This document shows positions 51,601 to 60,246 of a DNA stretch of 64,000 bases, one piece after another (the first letter of the stretch is position 1; each line of letters opens with the position of its first letter). Under the pieces are notes generated by a model. The model was not told where the DNA came from, searched no databases, and was given only the letters and a program-made list of their open reading frames with translations. The position numbers and the translations under genes are program-made. Source of the DNA: Acidithiobacillus ferrooxidans ATCC 23270 (GTDB lineage Bacteria; Pseudomonadota; Gammaproteobacteria; Acidithiobacillales; Acidithiobacillaceae); assembly GCF_000021485.1 (NCBI RefSeq), contig NC_011761.1:1952001-2016000 (forward strand). Reading direction: 5' to 3'.

Positions 51601-54118
51601 CGCGCCCTTCTCCGGCCCGGCGGTACTGGTCATCGCCAATGACAAGATTTTAAAGGTGAAGAACTTTACCCTGCCCAAAGGGGGCCGCACCCTGCATGTG
51701 CAGGTCCGGAAGGGCTGGGGCGCGGGCGCCTATGCGCTGGTGGATGTGTTCCGCCCTGCCAGTGCTACCGAGGCCCCGGAACGAGCCATCGGTCTGACTT
51801 GGCTCGGCCTCCAGCCGGGCCGCCGTGCCATTCCGGTCCGCTTTGCCGTCGATCCGGTATACCGCCCACGGCAGACCATCCGGATTCCGGTGAAAACCCG
51901 CCCCGGCGCCTATGTGACGCTGGCGGCGGTCGATAAAGGCATCCTCAACCTCACCCAGTTCCCCAATCCCAACCCCCTGCGCCACTTCTTTGGCAAGCGG
52001 CGGCTGGATATCAGCGTCTTTGACGACTACGGCGCCCTGCTGGCCCGCCCCACGGGTTTTGAAGCCCTGCTGCAAAACGGCGCAGGGGCCAATTTCGGCC
52101 CGGCGGCGCGACCCATTCCGCAGAAGGTGGTGGCGCTCTTCGCCGGCCCGGTGCAGGCCAACCGTGATGGCATCGCCGAACTGCCCCTCACGATGCCGGA
52201 GTTCAACGGCGAACTCCACCTCATGGCCGTGACCTGGAAGGGCGACGCGGTCGGTGCCGGCGACACCAACATCATCATTCGTAACCGCCTCATCGCCAAC
52301 CTGCTGCTGCCGCGCTTCCTGTCTCCCGGCGACAGCGTCCAGGCTACGGTCATGTTGCAGAACCTGAAGCTGCCAGCGGGCATATATCACAGTCAGGTCA
52401 CGGCGACCGGGCCAATCCGCGTCGGGAGCAATGGCAGTAGTGCGGCATCCCTGAAACCGCAAGCCATGCGTCTGCTGCCGGTGACCCTGGCAGGCACCGG
52501 AGAGGGCATGGCGCACCTGACCCTGACCGTCACGGGTCCGGATGGTTACCGCCTGGTTCGCCACTGGAATATGGTGGTGCACTCCACGCAGCCGCCCGTT
52601 TCCAAAAACCATAATCTGACGCTGGCGGCGGGCGACCACCAGGCACTACAGCCGGATACCCAGGGCTTTATCCCCGGTTCCACCGTGAGCTCGGTGACAC
52701 TCGGCAATACCATGCCCTTCAACCCCAAGGCCTATGTACAGGCCCTTTACCAAGGTTGGCACGGTGGTTCCCTGCTGAATGCCGCCAGCAAAGGTTTCCC
52801 GCTGACGGTGTTGAAGCCGCCGCTGATTACGCCCCGGCGTGCCGCCAAACTCCAGGATTACGTCAATCAGGTGCTGAATGATCAGCGCTATGACGGGGCC
52901 TTCGGCCTGTGGTCCAATAATGGTGACGCCCAACCCTGGCTTACGGCCTTTGCCACCGAATTCCTCCTCCGCGCACAAAAGGCCGGGGCCACGGTGCCGC
53001 AACCGACCATCGATCAAGCCTTGCACTGGTTGGGTCAGGAAGTCGAAAACGAAAATCACACCGTCTTTGACCGCATCTACGCCGTTTATGACCTGAGCCT
53101 GGCGGGCAAACCTCCGGCGGGGGCCATCCGTATGCTGGCACGGCACATGAACCAGATCAGCATGCCCTTGGCGCTGGCACAACTGGGTTCGGCCCTCAAC
53201 ACCATCGGCGAACCGCACCAGGCGCTAAAAGCCCTGCGGAAGGCCATCAAAACGCAAGAGCCGGTCGGCGGCGACTGGTGGTGGGGGCGTTCCGACTGGG
53301 ATGCGGCCTTTGGCTCGCCGCTGCGCGACGCCTGGGCCGTGCCCGCCATCATCGCGCAGACCGGTTTGATGCCCGATGCCGTGACCAAGTTGCGGCAGGA
53401 CCTCCCCGGCGCAGGATTGGAACCCGACGACCTGACCACCCAGGAACTGGCTTGGGCGCTCTACGCCGATGGCGTGCTGGGCGGCGCGGGTCAGACCGTC
53501 CATGGCCAATGGGGCAACCAGGTCATTCAGCGGTCAGGGCCCGTGGTCCTGCCCCTGACCGGACCCGTAACGCTACGCAATCTAGGTGACGAAATCCTCC
53601 CCGTTTCGCTGGCGACCACAGGCATTACGCTGACGCCGCCGCCCGCCGCCGCCCACGGAATGGAGGTCAGCCGGGCTTTTTATACGCTGGCTGGTAAACC
53701 GTTGAAGCCGGAATCCCTTCCACAAAACACCGTCTTCGTAGTCGTGTTGAAAGGGGCGATCACCGACAACCTGCCCCATCGCGCACTGCTCGATATGGGT
53801 TTGCCGCCGGGCTGGGAACTGGCCGGCAGCGTAACGCCGGGCAAGGTCCATGGCCTGTCCTGGCTGCATCATCTGACGGCGCCGGAAGCCACGGCCGCCA
53901 CCGATGATCGCTACGAAGCGGCCTTTCGGATGGCCCCCAAAAACAATGACGCGTTCAACGGCAATGGGGTTCCAGACTTCAAGACGGCCATCCTGCTGCG
54001 CGCCGTCACCCCCGGTCAGTACGTCCTGCCGGGGGTCACCGTCAGCGACCTCTTTCACCCGTCCATATTCGCGCGCACGACCGGGCGGAAGGTGGCCGTG
54101 ACACCGCCGGCCTCCTGA
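48631..54118 (+). pseudogene. Alpha-2-macroglobulin family protein, frameshifted, thioester-less
   Basis: A very long gene (about 1825 codons) resembling bacterial alpha-2-macroglobulins, periplasmic protease traps encoded beside pbpC. The 5' part (from 48631) carries an N-terminal anchor (VLTAAALLIAAMGFAAWAF) and runs through AEKAYARG. The rest is in the next frame from about 49150 (GDWSSAVAAYQQRIAL) to 54118. Removing one G from GGG at 49147-49149 joins them, so this is a +1 indel or sequencing error. MG and bait-region domains are visible (FLWLDRGIYRPGETVHVAAL, AVDKGILNLTQF, RLIANLLLPRFLSPGD). The thioester CLEQ is replaced at HGGSLLNAASKGFPL. The 3' part alone (49112-54118) is an open 1668-codon frame. 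Confidence 0.85.
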
Positions 54119-54125
54119 GCGACCC

Positions 54126-56192
54126 ATGACCGGGCGATGGTCTGGCTGGCTGGTGTGCGGTTTGGCTCAGGGCGGGGCCTGGTTCTGGCCCAGGGGCAGG
54201 CACCGCTGGTGGCAGCGTGCCTGGCGCTGGCTGCTGACCGGTCTCGTCGTGCTGGCTATCACAGCCTGGTTTATGCCACCCGGCGCCGGGACCCTGGCAC
54301 AGGAAGGCCGCATTATCTACGACCGTCACGGCCATGTGCTGGCCCTGTTCCTCAATAAACAGCAACAGTGGGCCTTCACTACCGCTCCGCACCGAGTCAG
54401 CCCGGTGATGCGGCAGATGCTGGTGGCCATCGAGGATCGGCATTTCTCCTGGGATCCCGGCATCGACCCTCTCGCCATTCTTCGCGCCGTGGGACAGATG
54501 GTTCTGGCGGGTCACGTCGTATCCGGCGCCTCTACCATCACCATGCAGGTAACACGGATGTTACGTCCCCAGCCCCGCACCCTGCCCGTGAAGATGCTGG
54601 AAGCCATGCAGGCCATTTCCCTCTTCGAACACCATTCCAAATCCGCTGTGCTGGGCATGTGGCTATCTCTGGCCCCGGAGGGTGGCAATATCGAGGGGAT
54701 CGAGGCCGCCGCCCATGCCTGGTTCCACCAGTCACCACGCACCTTGGGACCGGCACAGGCGGCTTTTCTGGTGATGATGGTGCGCAACCCCAACCAGCTC
54801 AATCCGCTGATTCATCCGCGGGGTGCCCTCGCCACCCGCAACCAGATCCTGCGGGAATCCCGGCGGCAAGGCGTCATTTCCCAGGCAGAGCTGGAGCGCG
54901 CGCTGGCCACCCCCTTGCCCCATCGTCTCTACCCCATGCCGCTGCTCTCGCCCCAGGCGGTTTCGGTGCTGCCCAGCGGCACCCGCACCACCCTGGATGC
55001 GCCCATGGATCGTGCCATCGCCGTCATCGCCCGACAGGCGCTTCGCCATATGGAGCCGACGGAGAGCATCGCCATCGTGGTAGTTAGCCTCAAGACCAAA
55101 GGTATCCGCGCCGTTTACAGTGGTGACTGGGGCAATGCGCAGCGCCATGGCTTCATCGACATGACCCGAGCCATACGCTCGCCGGGGTCTGCTCTCAAGC
55201 CTTTCCTCTACGGACTCGGCTTTGAAGCGGGACTGATCCGTCCGACTACCAATGTGGCCGACTTCCCCAGCAACTTCGGGGCTTATGAACCCAATGATTA
55301 CAATGACACCTACATGGGGATCGTGACGGCGACCACCGCGCTGCGGCGCTCCCTGAATGTGCCCGCCATCGACCTCATCGAAGCCTATGGGCCTTTGCGC
55401 TTTGCGGCACACCTGACGGCCGCGGGCACGCCGGTGACGTTACCTTATGGGGCCAACCCGGCCTTGCCCTTGGCCTTGGGCGGCGCCGGCATTTCCATGC
55501 GGCGGCTGGTGGCGCTCTATGCCGGGCTGGCGAATGGCGGGGTGGTGGAGCGCCTGCATCTGATCGCCGGCCAGCGTCGCAGACAACGCCGCCTGCTCTC
55601 CCCCCATGCGGCAGAGGAGGTCACCGCCATCCTCAACCGTCCCTTTCCCTTCGGCGGTCCCACCGGCATCGCCTGGAAAACCGGTACCAGCGCCGGCAAC
55701 CGCGACGACTGGGCCATAGGCTTCAATCACCGCTACGCCGCCGCCGTCTGGATCGGTCAGCCCAACGGCGCTGCCCTGCCCGGTGATACCGCCCTTGCCG
55801 CCATTCCGATTCTCGCCAAGGTCTTCAGCATCCTGCCGGGCCGCGCCCTGTCGGTGCACCCGCCCACCCGGCCACTGACCCTGCAGCGCCTGCCCATGGG
55901 TACCCTGCTGGAGATCGCCGCACCCGCACCGGGCGCACAACTGACCGCCGGTGAGCCGGTCAGTATTCGCGTGCTCGGCGGCAGCCGACCTTTTCATTTT
56001 CTGGTGGATGGTCGCCCCATTCCGTCCGACCCGGCCTTGAGAAGCGTGCGCTGGACACCCTCTGTGGCGGGTTTCTATCATCTCAGCATTCTCGACGCCA
56101 ACGGCAAACTGGTGAAGCGGGCATTGCGGGCAGTACCACCGATCAGCGCGGGAAATGTGGAGTGGGGTGGCACTACCACTGCGCAGAAGTAA
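54126..56192 (+). CDS. pbpC: Penicillin-binding protein 1C
   Basis: A 688-residue class A PBP. After one membrane anchor (WLLTGLVVLAITAWF) the GT51 domain has VAIEDRHFSWDPGIDP, SGASTITMQVTRML and LAPEGGNIEGIEAAAHAWF. The transpeptidase has SPGSALKPFLYG (SxxK), RSLNVPA (SxN) and WKTGTSAGNRDDWAIG (KTG). The C-terminal BiPBP-type beta domain follows (LTAGEPVSIRVLGGSRPFHF). It starts 7 bases after the alpha-2-macroglobulin gene, the standard pairing. It is probably an inner-membrane peptidoglycan synthase linked to envelope defence. Confidence 0.95.
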   Translation: MTGRWSGWLVCGLAQGGAWFWPRGRHRWWQRAWRWLLTGLVVLAITAWFMPPGAGTLAQEGRIIYDRHGHVLALFLNKQQQWAFTTAPHRVSPVMRQMLVAIEDRHFSWDPGIDPLAILRAVGQMVLAGHVVSGASTITMQVTRMLRPQPRTLPVKMLEAMQAISLFEHHSKSAVLGMWLSLAPEGGNIEGIEAAAHAWFHQSPRTLGPAQAAFLVMMVRNPNQLNPLIHPRGALATRNQILRESRRQGVISQAELERALATPLPHRLYPMPLLSPQAVSVLPSGTRTTLDAPMDRAIAVIARQALRHMEPTESIAIVVVSLKTKGIRAVYSGDWGNAQRHGFIDMTRAIRSPGSALKPFLYGLGFEAGLIRPTTNVADFPSNFGAYEPNDYNDTYMGIVTATTALRRSLNVPAIDLIEAYGPLRFAAHLTAAGTPVTLPYGANPALPLALGGAGISMRRLVALYAGLANGGVVERLHLIAGQRRRQRRLLSPHAAEEVTAILNRPFPFGGPTGIAWKTGTSAGNRDDWAIGFNHRYAAAVWIGQPNGAALPGDTALAAIPILAKVFSILPGRALSVHPPTRPLTLQRLPMGTLLEIAAPAPGAQLTAGEPVSIRVLGGSRPFHFLVDGRPIPSDPALRSVRWTPSVAGFYHLSILDANGKLVKRALRAVPPISAGNVEWGGTTTAQK

Positions 56193-56487
56193 AAAGCTCA
56201 AAACACCCGCCGGTTAGAACCGCTCCGGGCGACTGCTCCAATACACAAGATTTTACGATTTTGAAACACAGAGAACATTCACCGATTCTGCTGGCATACA
56301 CGATTAAATTATCAATATTCCATCCGCAGGACGCCGTCCATGGTGCTGGCCCTGAGTCTTCCTAAGGTCCGCGGGACGGACACGCGCTGGACCGGCTGGA
56401 GACTGGGTCTCAGCCTGGGACCATTATGACGTGTTTATCAGCGTGATTTTTCAGCCCGGCTGGGCAGCATGCTTACGACAGAATTCT
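56193..56487. other. Intergenic region with antiporter gene relic
   Basis: No intact gene is present. 56321-56362 matches 43757-43798 of the CPA1 antiporter gene at 39 of 42 positions, the last 27 bases being identical, and reads in the same frame as IRRTPSMVLALSLP. It is a remnant of a second antiporter gene or of a recombination between copies. The rest is unassigned. Confidence 0.55.
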
Positions 56488-56841
56488 TTAGCCCAATGCA
56501 GATACCATACCGGGGATAGCCCTCGCCAATGGACGCGTATCCGTATCTGCCGAGAGTACCAGCATCAGGAGCGCATCCGCTCCCACCGGCATAAAAAGTG
56601 CCGTATGCCTGTCACAGCGAACGCTGATCTCCTGTGCCGGACATTCGGCAAGACCAGAGCTGATATGCTCCGCGAGACGCATAATGGCAGCCCCGGCGAT
56701 ACCGATAAGACGCTGGTCCGCTATCGTTTCTCCCTCCTGGAAAATCACCGCTCCTTCATTGGAAATCAGCGCGGCGCCCTGTATTTCCGGCGACATGGCA
56801 TCTAGCTGCGCATTGAGATCGTCAAACATGCCCTGATTCAA
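56488..56841 (-). CDS. Roadblock/LC7 domain protein
   Basis: A 117-residue protein of the Roadblock/LC7 fold: LDAMSPEIQGAALISNEGAVIFQEG, then a helix (LIGIAGAAIMRLAEHISSGL) and a strand pair (EISVRCDRHTALFMPVGADALLMLVLS). Bacterial members regulate small GTPases such as MglA, or act as signalling adaptors. No GTPase is in the window. The TTG start at 56841 has AGAGG at good spacing; ATG 56829 is possible. It follows the diiron protein gene by 12 bases, so the pair is probably one operon. Confidence 0.8.
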   Translation of the reverse strand: MNQGMFDDLNAQLDAMSPEIQGAALISNEGAVIFQEGETIADQRLIGIAGAAIMRLAEHISSGLAECPAQEISVRCDRHTALFMPVGADALLMLVLSADTDTRPLARAIPGMVSALG

Positions 56842-56853
56842 GATGCACCTCTT

Positions 56854-57645
56854 TCAGAGATTCTCGGGAATAGGAAATTGAAAATCCTTCTGGGTCAACA
56901 GATCAGGTCCGGATTCCAGCCCCTCGAACCAGTCGAGGAAAGCCAGGACCGTTTCCCGCCCCTTGAAGGAAGCGCCGTGTTGCGGCACGATCCATTCGAT
57001 GTCCATGCCCCGCGCCATATTGGTCCAGAGCCTGCAGACCTTCTGGCCACCCATATAACGGCGGTGGAAGCCATCCATGGAGGTTGCCGCACGATGTGCC
57101 GCAAACGCTTCCGCACCTTCAATTACCTTGGCAGCATCATGCCCACTGACCAGGTTGGCGCCCAGATCTCCGGAGAACAGAATCTTGCTTACCGGATCGT
57201 AAACCTGGAAGTTGCCCACCGAATGCATATAATGCGCGGGCACGACAAAGAGTTCCTGCCCCGCCAGATTGACCCTCATGCCCTGCGCTGGAATACCGAT
57301 GACCCGCCCTGCGGTCATCCCCTTGGAACAGAAGTGCGGCAGAAAACGGGTCCATTCATTGGCGATGAGAATCTTCGCGTCGGTGATCAGCAGCCAGCCG
57401 TTGGCAGAAGCGACGATATCCGGATCCTCATGAGAGGCAAATACATAATCGAGATGCGCCGGCAGGAAATAGCTCGCCATTTCCGCCAGCAGATTTTTGT
57501 ACGTGAGGTTACCGCCGGGGTCGAGCAGCATCCCTTCGCCATTGTTGACGATGAGGAACTGGTTGGCCTGAATCCCCTCACCTTCCACCAGGTCGGTGAA
57601 GGCTATGCATTTATGCGTTCCGTTGTCATAGAGCAACTGGGACAT
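56854..57645 (-). CDS. ODP-type metallo-beta-lactamase-fold diiron protein
   Basis: A 263-residue protein of the flavodiiron-type MBL fold without flavodoxin or rubredoxin domain. Metal ligands are visible: SHEDPDI (His72, Asp74, Asp76), VPAHYMHS (His138), FSGDLGA (Asp160) and VPQHGASFKG (His223). VYDPVSKILFSGD and LLDPGGNLTY fit the oxygen-binding diiron protein (ODP) group, which senses or reduces O2. The lack of a flavodoxin domain favours sensing over reductase activity. Paired with a Roadblock protein, it suggests an oxygen- or redox-responsive signalling module. Confidence 0.85.
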   Translation of the reverse strand: MSQLLYDNGTHKCIAFTDLVEGEGIQANQFLIVNNGEGMLLDPGGNLTYKNLLAEMASYFLPAHLDYVFASHEDPDIVASANGWLLITDAKILIANEWTRFLPHFCSKGMTAGRVIGIPAQGMRVNLAGQELFVVPAHYMHSVGNFQVYDPVSKILFSGDLGANLVSGHDAAKVIEGAEAFAAHRAATSMDGFHRRYMGGQKVCRLWTNMARGMDIEWIVPQHGASFKGRETVLAFLDWFEGLESGPDLLTQKDFQFPIPENL

Positions 57646-57788
57646 TATGAACTCCTGATGGAAGTGGCATCGGCCAACATTTGCGCAGCCCGATAGAATG
57701 TTAAAATACCCAAATCAAAATATTATAGCAGTTTGCCATTTCTTTTAAACGCCTCCAGGAATGGCTGATCTGTGAGCACACGGAGAAG

Positions 57789-58544
57789 TCAGTTCAGACG
57801 CCGCTGCATGACGATACCCAGGCCGAGCCCCATGGCAGCCAGCGTCAGGGTCAGTACGATACCGTAGAGCCAGCCATCCTGGCTGGCGAAACGGGCGATC
57901 CAGGCCTGGAAGCCGGTCTGTTGTACCTCGATATGTTGTTCCTGCCTGGCCACCACCTGACCGTGACGGACCAGGAAAGTATCCAGGGTATAGCGCCCCA
58001 AAGGCAGAGAAGCCGGCAGGGCCATACGGGCCGAAAAAAGTTGTCCACCCTCGATATGCACCCCTTGCGACTGCACCACATAATCACCACGGCGCAGTTT
58101 GTTCTTGAGAAAAGCCTGCTGCCACGCAGCCACGTCCGCCGGCTCCGGCTGATAGCTGGCCTGCCGGGACAGATGGCCGGGGTCCAGACCCAGCAACTGC
58201 CGGGTCGCCAAGGGGAGCAACTGGTCTGCGGGCGCTGAGGAGAGCATCTCCCAGATACCGGGGGCACCTGTCACCGTCACCCTGGCGCCCGTCAGCCAAA
58301 TGGGCCCAGTCCGGGTTTTGCGTGACATGGCCTCGGTAGCCGCGGGAGAGCGCAGCAGGACAATCACCTGCCCCGGTTGGGAGAGCGCACCGTAAACCAG
58401 CAGTTCCCGCCCCGTAAAATGGCTGGTGACCTTCACCAGGTCGTTACTGGTGCCGACCACCAGAGGTTCCGCCGCCAGCACGGGTGTCACCCATGCCGTC
58501 ACCAGCGCGGCGAGACCCATGAGGCAAAGGTTTACCAGACGCAT
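57789..58544 (-). CDS. TIGR02186 family membrane protein
   Basis: A 251-residue protein with an N-terminal signal (LCLMGLAALVTAWVTPVLA), an extracytoplasmic domain (LVVGTSNDLVKVTSHFTGRE, VHIEGGQLFSARMALP.SLPLGRYTLDTFLVRHG) and a C-terminal membrane helix (GIVLTLTLAAMGLGLGIV). This matches the family found beside TauE/SafE exporters in alphaproteobacteria. The function is unknown; it may be a periplasmic accessory of the exporter. It directly abuts the TSUP gene. Confidence 0.82.
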   Translation of the reverse strand: MRLVNLCLMGLAALVTAWVTPVLAAEPLVVGTSNDLVKVTSHFTGRELLVYGALSQPGQVIVLLRSPAATEAMSRKTRTGPIWLTGARVTVTGAPGIWEMLSSAPADQLLPLATRQLLGLDPGHLSRQASYQPEPADVAAWQQAFLKNKLRRGDYVVQSQGVHIEGGQLFSARMALPASLPLGRYTLDTFLVRHGQVVARQEQHIEVQQTGFQAWIARFASQDGWLYGIVLTLTLAAMGLGLGIVMQRRLN

Positions 58545-59462
58545 CTAAACCACTCGTGCCATGCTGTAGAGGTGCTCGGGCGGAATCACCAGCCCCAGCC
58601 CCATCTTGATGGCGACGCCCATAACCACCAGCGCCAGCACCAGACGCAACTGCTCCCCACGCATCAGCGCCCCCAGCCGGGCGCCGAACTGCGTCCCGAA
58701 TATGGAGCCCAGCACCAGCGCCAGGACCAGGTAAGGATCAACGGCGTGGTTCATGCCGGCCTGCAAAATGCCCACTTCCGCGCTGGTAAACAGCAACTGA
58801 AATAGCGAAGTCCCTACCACCACCCTGGTCGGCATCTTGAGCAGATACAGCATGATCGGGACCATGACGAAACCGCCGCCCACCCCCATCAGCGCCGCCA
58901 TGATTCCCACCACGAAACCCAGCAGTACCGGTGCCAGAATGGAAAGGCGCAGTCCGGAAACGGGGAATTCCATCCGCCAGGGCAATCGATCCAGCCAGGG
59001 AATCCCTGCCCGCGCTTTCTTTTTGTTTTTACCGGGATGATGGCCCCAACGCATGGCGAGGGTCGACTCCACGAGCATGGAGATGCCGATAAATCCCAGC
59101 AGGCCGACGTAGAGGAAGGTGACCACCAGTCCAAAATACCCGGACGCATCCAGGATACGGGCCACATGCACACCCAGCAGTCCGCCCATCCAGCTCCCGG
59201 CGAGGAGGATGAAGGCCATGCGCATGTCTACGTTGCCCATACGCCAGTGCGCATAACTGCCGACAGCCGACGCCCCAACGATTTGCGCCGCGCCGGTGCC
59301 TACCGCCACGAGGGGTGGCACACCGACAAAAATCAACAGCGGGGTGATCAGAAAACCGCCACCGACCCCCGTCAAACCCGAGAGAAACCCGACGATCAGA
59401 CCAAAGCCGATGATCAGCCAGATATTTACCGCCATGTGGGCGACCGGGAGGAAAAGCTCCAA
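58545..59462 (-). CDS. Sulfite/organosulfonate exporter (TauE/SafE, TSUP family)
   Basis: A 305-residue membrane protein with about eight segments in two halves. The first repeat begins GFLSGLTGVGGGFLITPLLI; the second repeat is GIMAALMGVGGGFVMVPIML, the GVGGGF signature occurring in both as expected. The TTG start at 59462 gives the N-terminus ELFLPVAHMAVN common in this subgroup, and the gene starts one base after the USP stop. Export of sulfite or another sulfur oxyanion would fit a sulfur oxidiser. Confidence 0.88.
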   Translation of the reverse strand: MELFLPVAHMAVNIWLIIGFGLIVGFLSGLTGVGGGFLITPLLIFVGVPPLVAVGTGAAQIVGASAVGSYAHWRMGNVDMRMAFILLAGSWMGGLLGVHVARILDASGYFGLVVTFLYVGLLGFIGISMLVESTLAMRWGHHPGKNKKKARAGIPWLDRLPWRMEFPVSGLRLSILAPVLLGFVVGIMAALMGVGGGFVMVPIMLYLLKMPTRVVVGTSLFQLLFTSAEVGILQAGMNHAVDPYLVLALVLGSIFGTQFGARLGALMRGEQLRLVLALVVMGVAIKMGLGLVIPPEHLYSMARVV

Positions 59463-59463
59463 C

Positions 59464-59997
59464 TTACGCGTCCCCGGAAGATCTGACAGAAACCATCACG
59501 CCGGCACAGATCTGATCCAATGGAGTGTCGGGCGGAACCATCAGGACCGGCACCTTCAACGTCAGACTCAGTTTGGCGCCCAGGCCACCCAGCAAATGCG
59601 GCAGACCAAGGGGTCTGCTCTCGGTGCCATAGCCACGCTGGCCCACCACCACCATGATGATATGCGGATCCTGCTCCACCAACCTGGGGATTTCCACCTC
59701 GGGAGCACCTTCGACCAGATAGTATTCCGGCAGGAGAATGCCACAGTGTTCCTGTATACGCTCTGCGACACCTCGCAGGTTTTCTTCCGCCTCGATGCGA
59801 GCATCCGCCAGCAGCCGGTTTTTGAGATCGCTGGAAAAAAGCCCACCGCCAAACCCCAGGGGCACCGTCGGCACCTGCAAGGTCGTCACCAGACCCAGAT
59901 GACCACCTAACAAGTGGGTAAAGCGCGCAGCCACCGCTGCGGCCAGCAGGGCATTTTCCGAACCATCCACGGCCGCCAGTATCACATGCTCGGACAT
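59464..59997 (-). CDS. Universal stress protein (UspA family)
   Basis: A 177-residue cytosolic protein. The start VILAAVDGSENALLAAAVAARF fits the Usp fold, but the ATP-binding G-2x-G-9x-G(S/T) is modified (VVGQRGYGTESRPLGLPHLLGGLGAK), so nucleotide binding is uncertain. It heads the operon USP-TSUP-TIGR02186 with one-base spacings, suggesting co-expression of a stress protein with the sulfur exporter. Confidence 0.85.
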   Translation of the reverse strand: MSEHVILAAVDGSENALLAAAVAARFTHLLGGHLGLVTTLQVPTVPLGFGGGLFSSDLKNRLLADARIEAEENLRGVAERIQEHCGILLPEYYLVEGAPEVEIPRLVEQDPHIIMVVVGQRGYGTESRPLGLPHLLGGLGAKLSLTLKVPVLMVPPDTPLDQICAGVMVSVRSSGDA

Positions 59998-60080
59998 AGC
60001 CCGCCTTCCATACCAAGGAGTCCCGGAAATATTAGATTATCCGCATAGATCTGTCGAGGACGGCGTTGTCCGCAGCATAC

Positions 60081-60109
60081 TTGCATCCCAATGGAGGCTC
60101 TTTTACAAT
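60081..60109 (+). promoter_or_regulatory. Sigma70-like promoter of purH
   Basis: TTGCAT (60081-60086) and TACAAT (60104-60109) have a 17-base spacer. Transcription would start near 60116, just upstream of the structured leader. Confidence 0.65.
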
Positions 60110-60115
60110 GGCCTC

Positions 60116-60210
60116 ATTCCGCCGATGCGTGCGTTTGCATGGGCGTGAGCAAAACGCTCCCTCCATCAGGAGGTTTGGGTACGACAGGTCTCCTGATCGT
60201 ACCTTTTTTA
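60116..60210 (+). promoter_or_regulatory. Attenuator-like purH leader RNA
   Basis: Three stems exclude one another. CCTCC (60160-60164) pairs with GGAGG (60169-60173). ATCAGGAG (60165-60172) alternatively pairs with CTCCTGAT (60190-60197). The latter strand also belongs to the terminator at 60178-60209. An upstream hairpin GAGC/GCTC (60147-60159) may form part of a sensor. This is the architecture of a transcription attenuator or riboswitch; a short frame at 60125 (MRAFAWA, stop) has no ribosome site. Confidence 0.6.
60178..60209 (+). terminator. Intrinsic terminator in the purH leader
   Basis: GGTACGACAGG (60178-60188) pairs with CCTG-A-TCGTACC (60192-60203) as an 11-bp stem with one bulged A and loop TCT, followed by six T (60204-60209). 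It ends 37 bases before the purH start, so it would block purH unless an antiterminator forms. Confidence 0.85.
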
Positions 60211-60246
60211 GTTTGGACTGCCACTTTTTCGGAGGCCGTGGGATTT

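Noticed and set aside
60116-60210. ZTP (pfl) riboswitch upstream of purH
   Set aside because: Gene context fits, but the conserved CCGCCUGGGC-type segment and the expected pseudoknot partner were not found.
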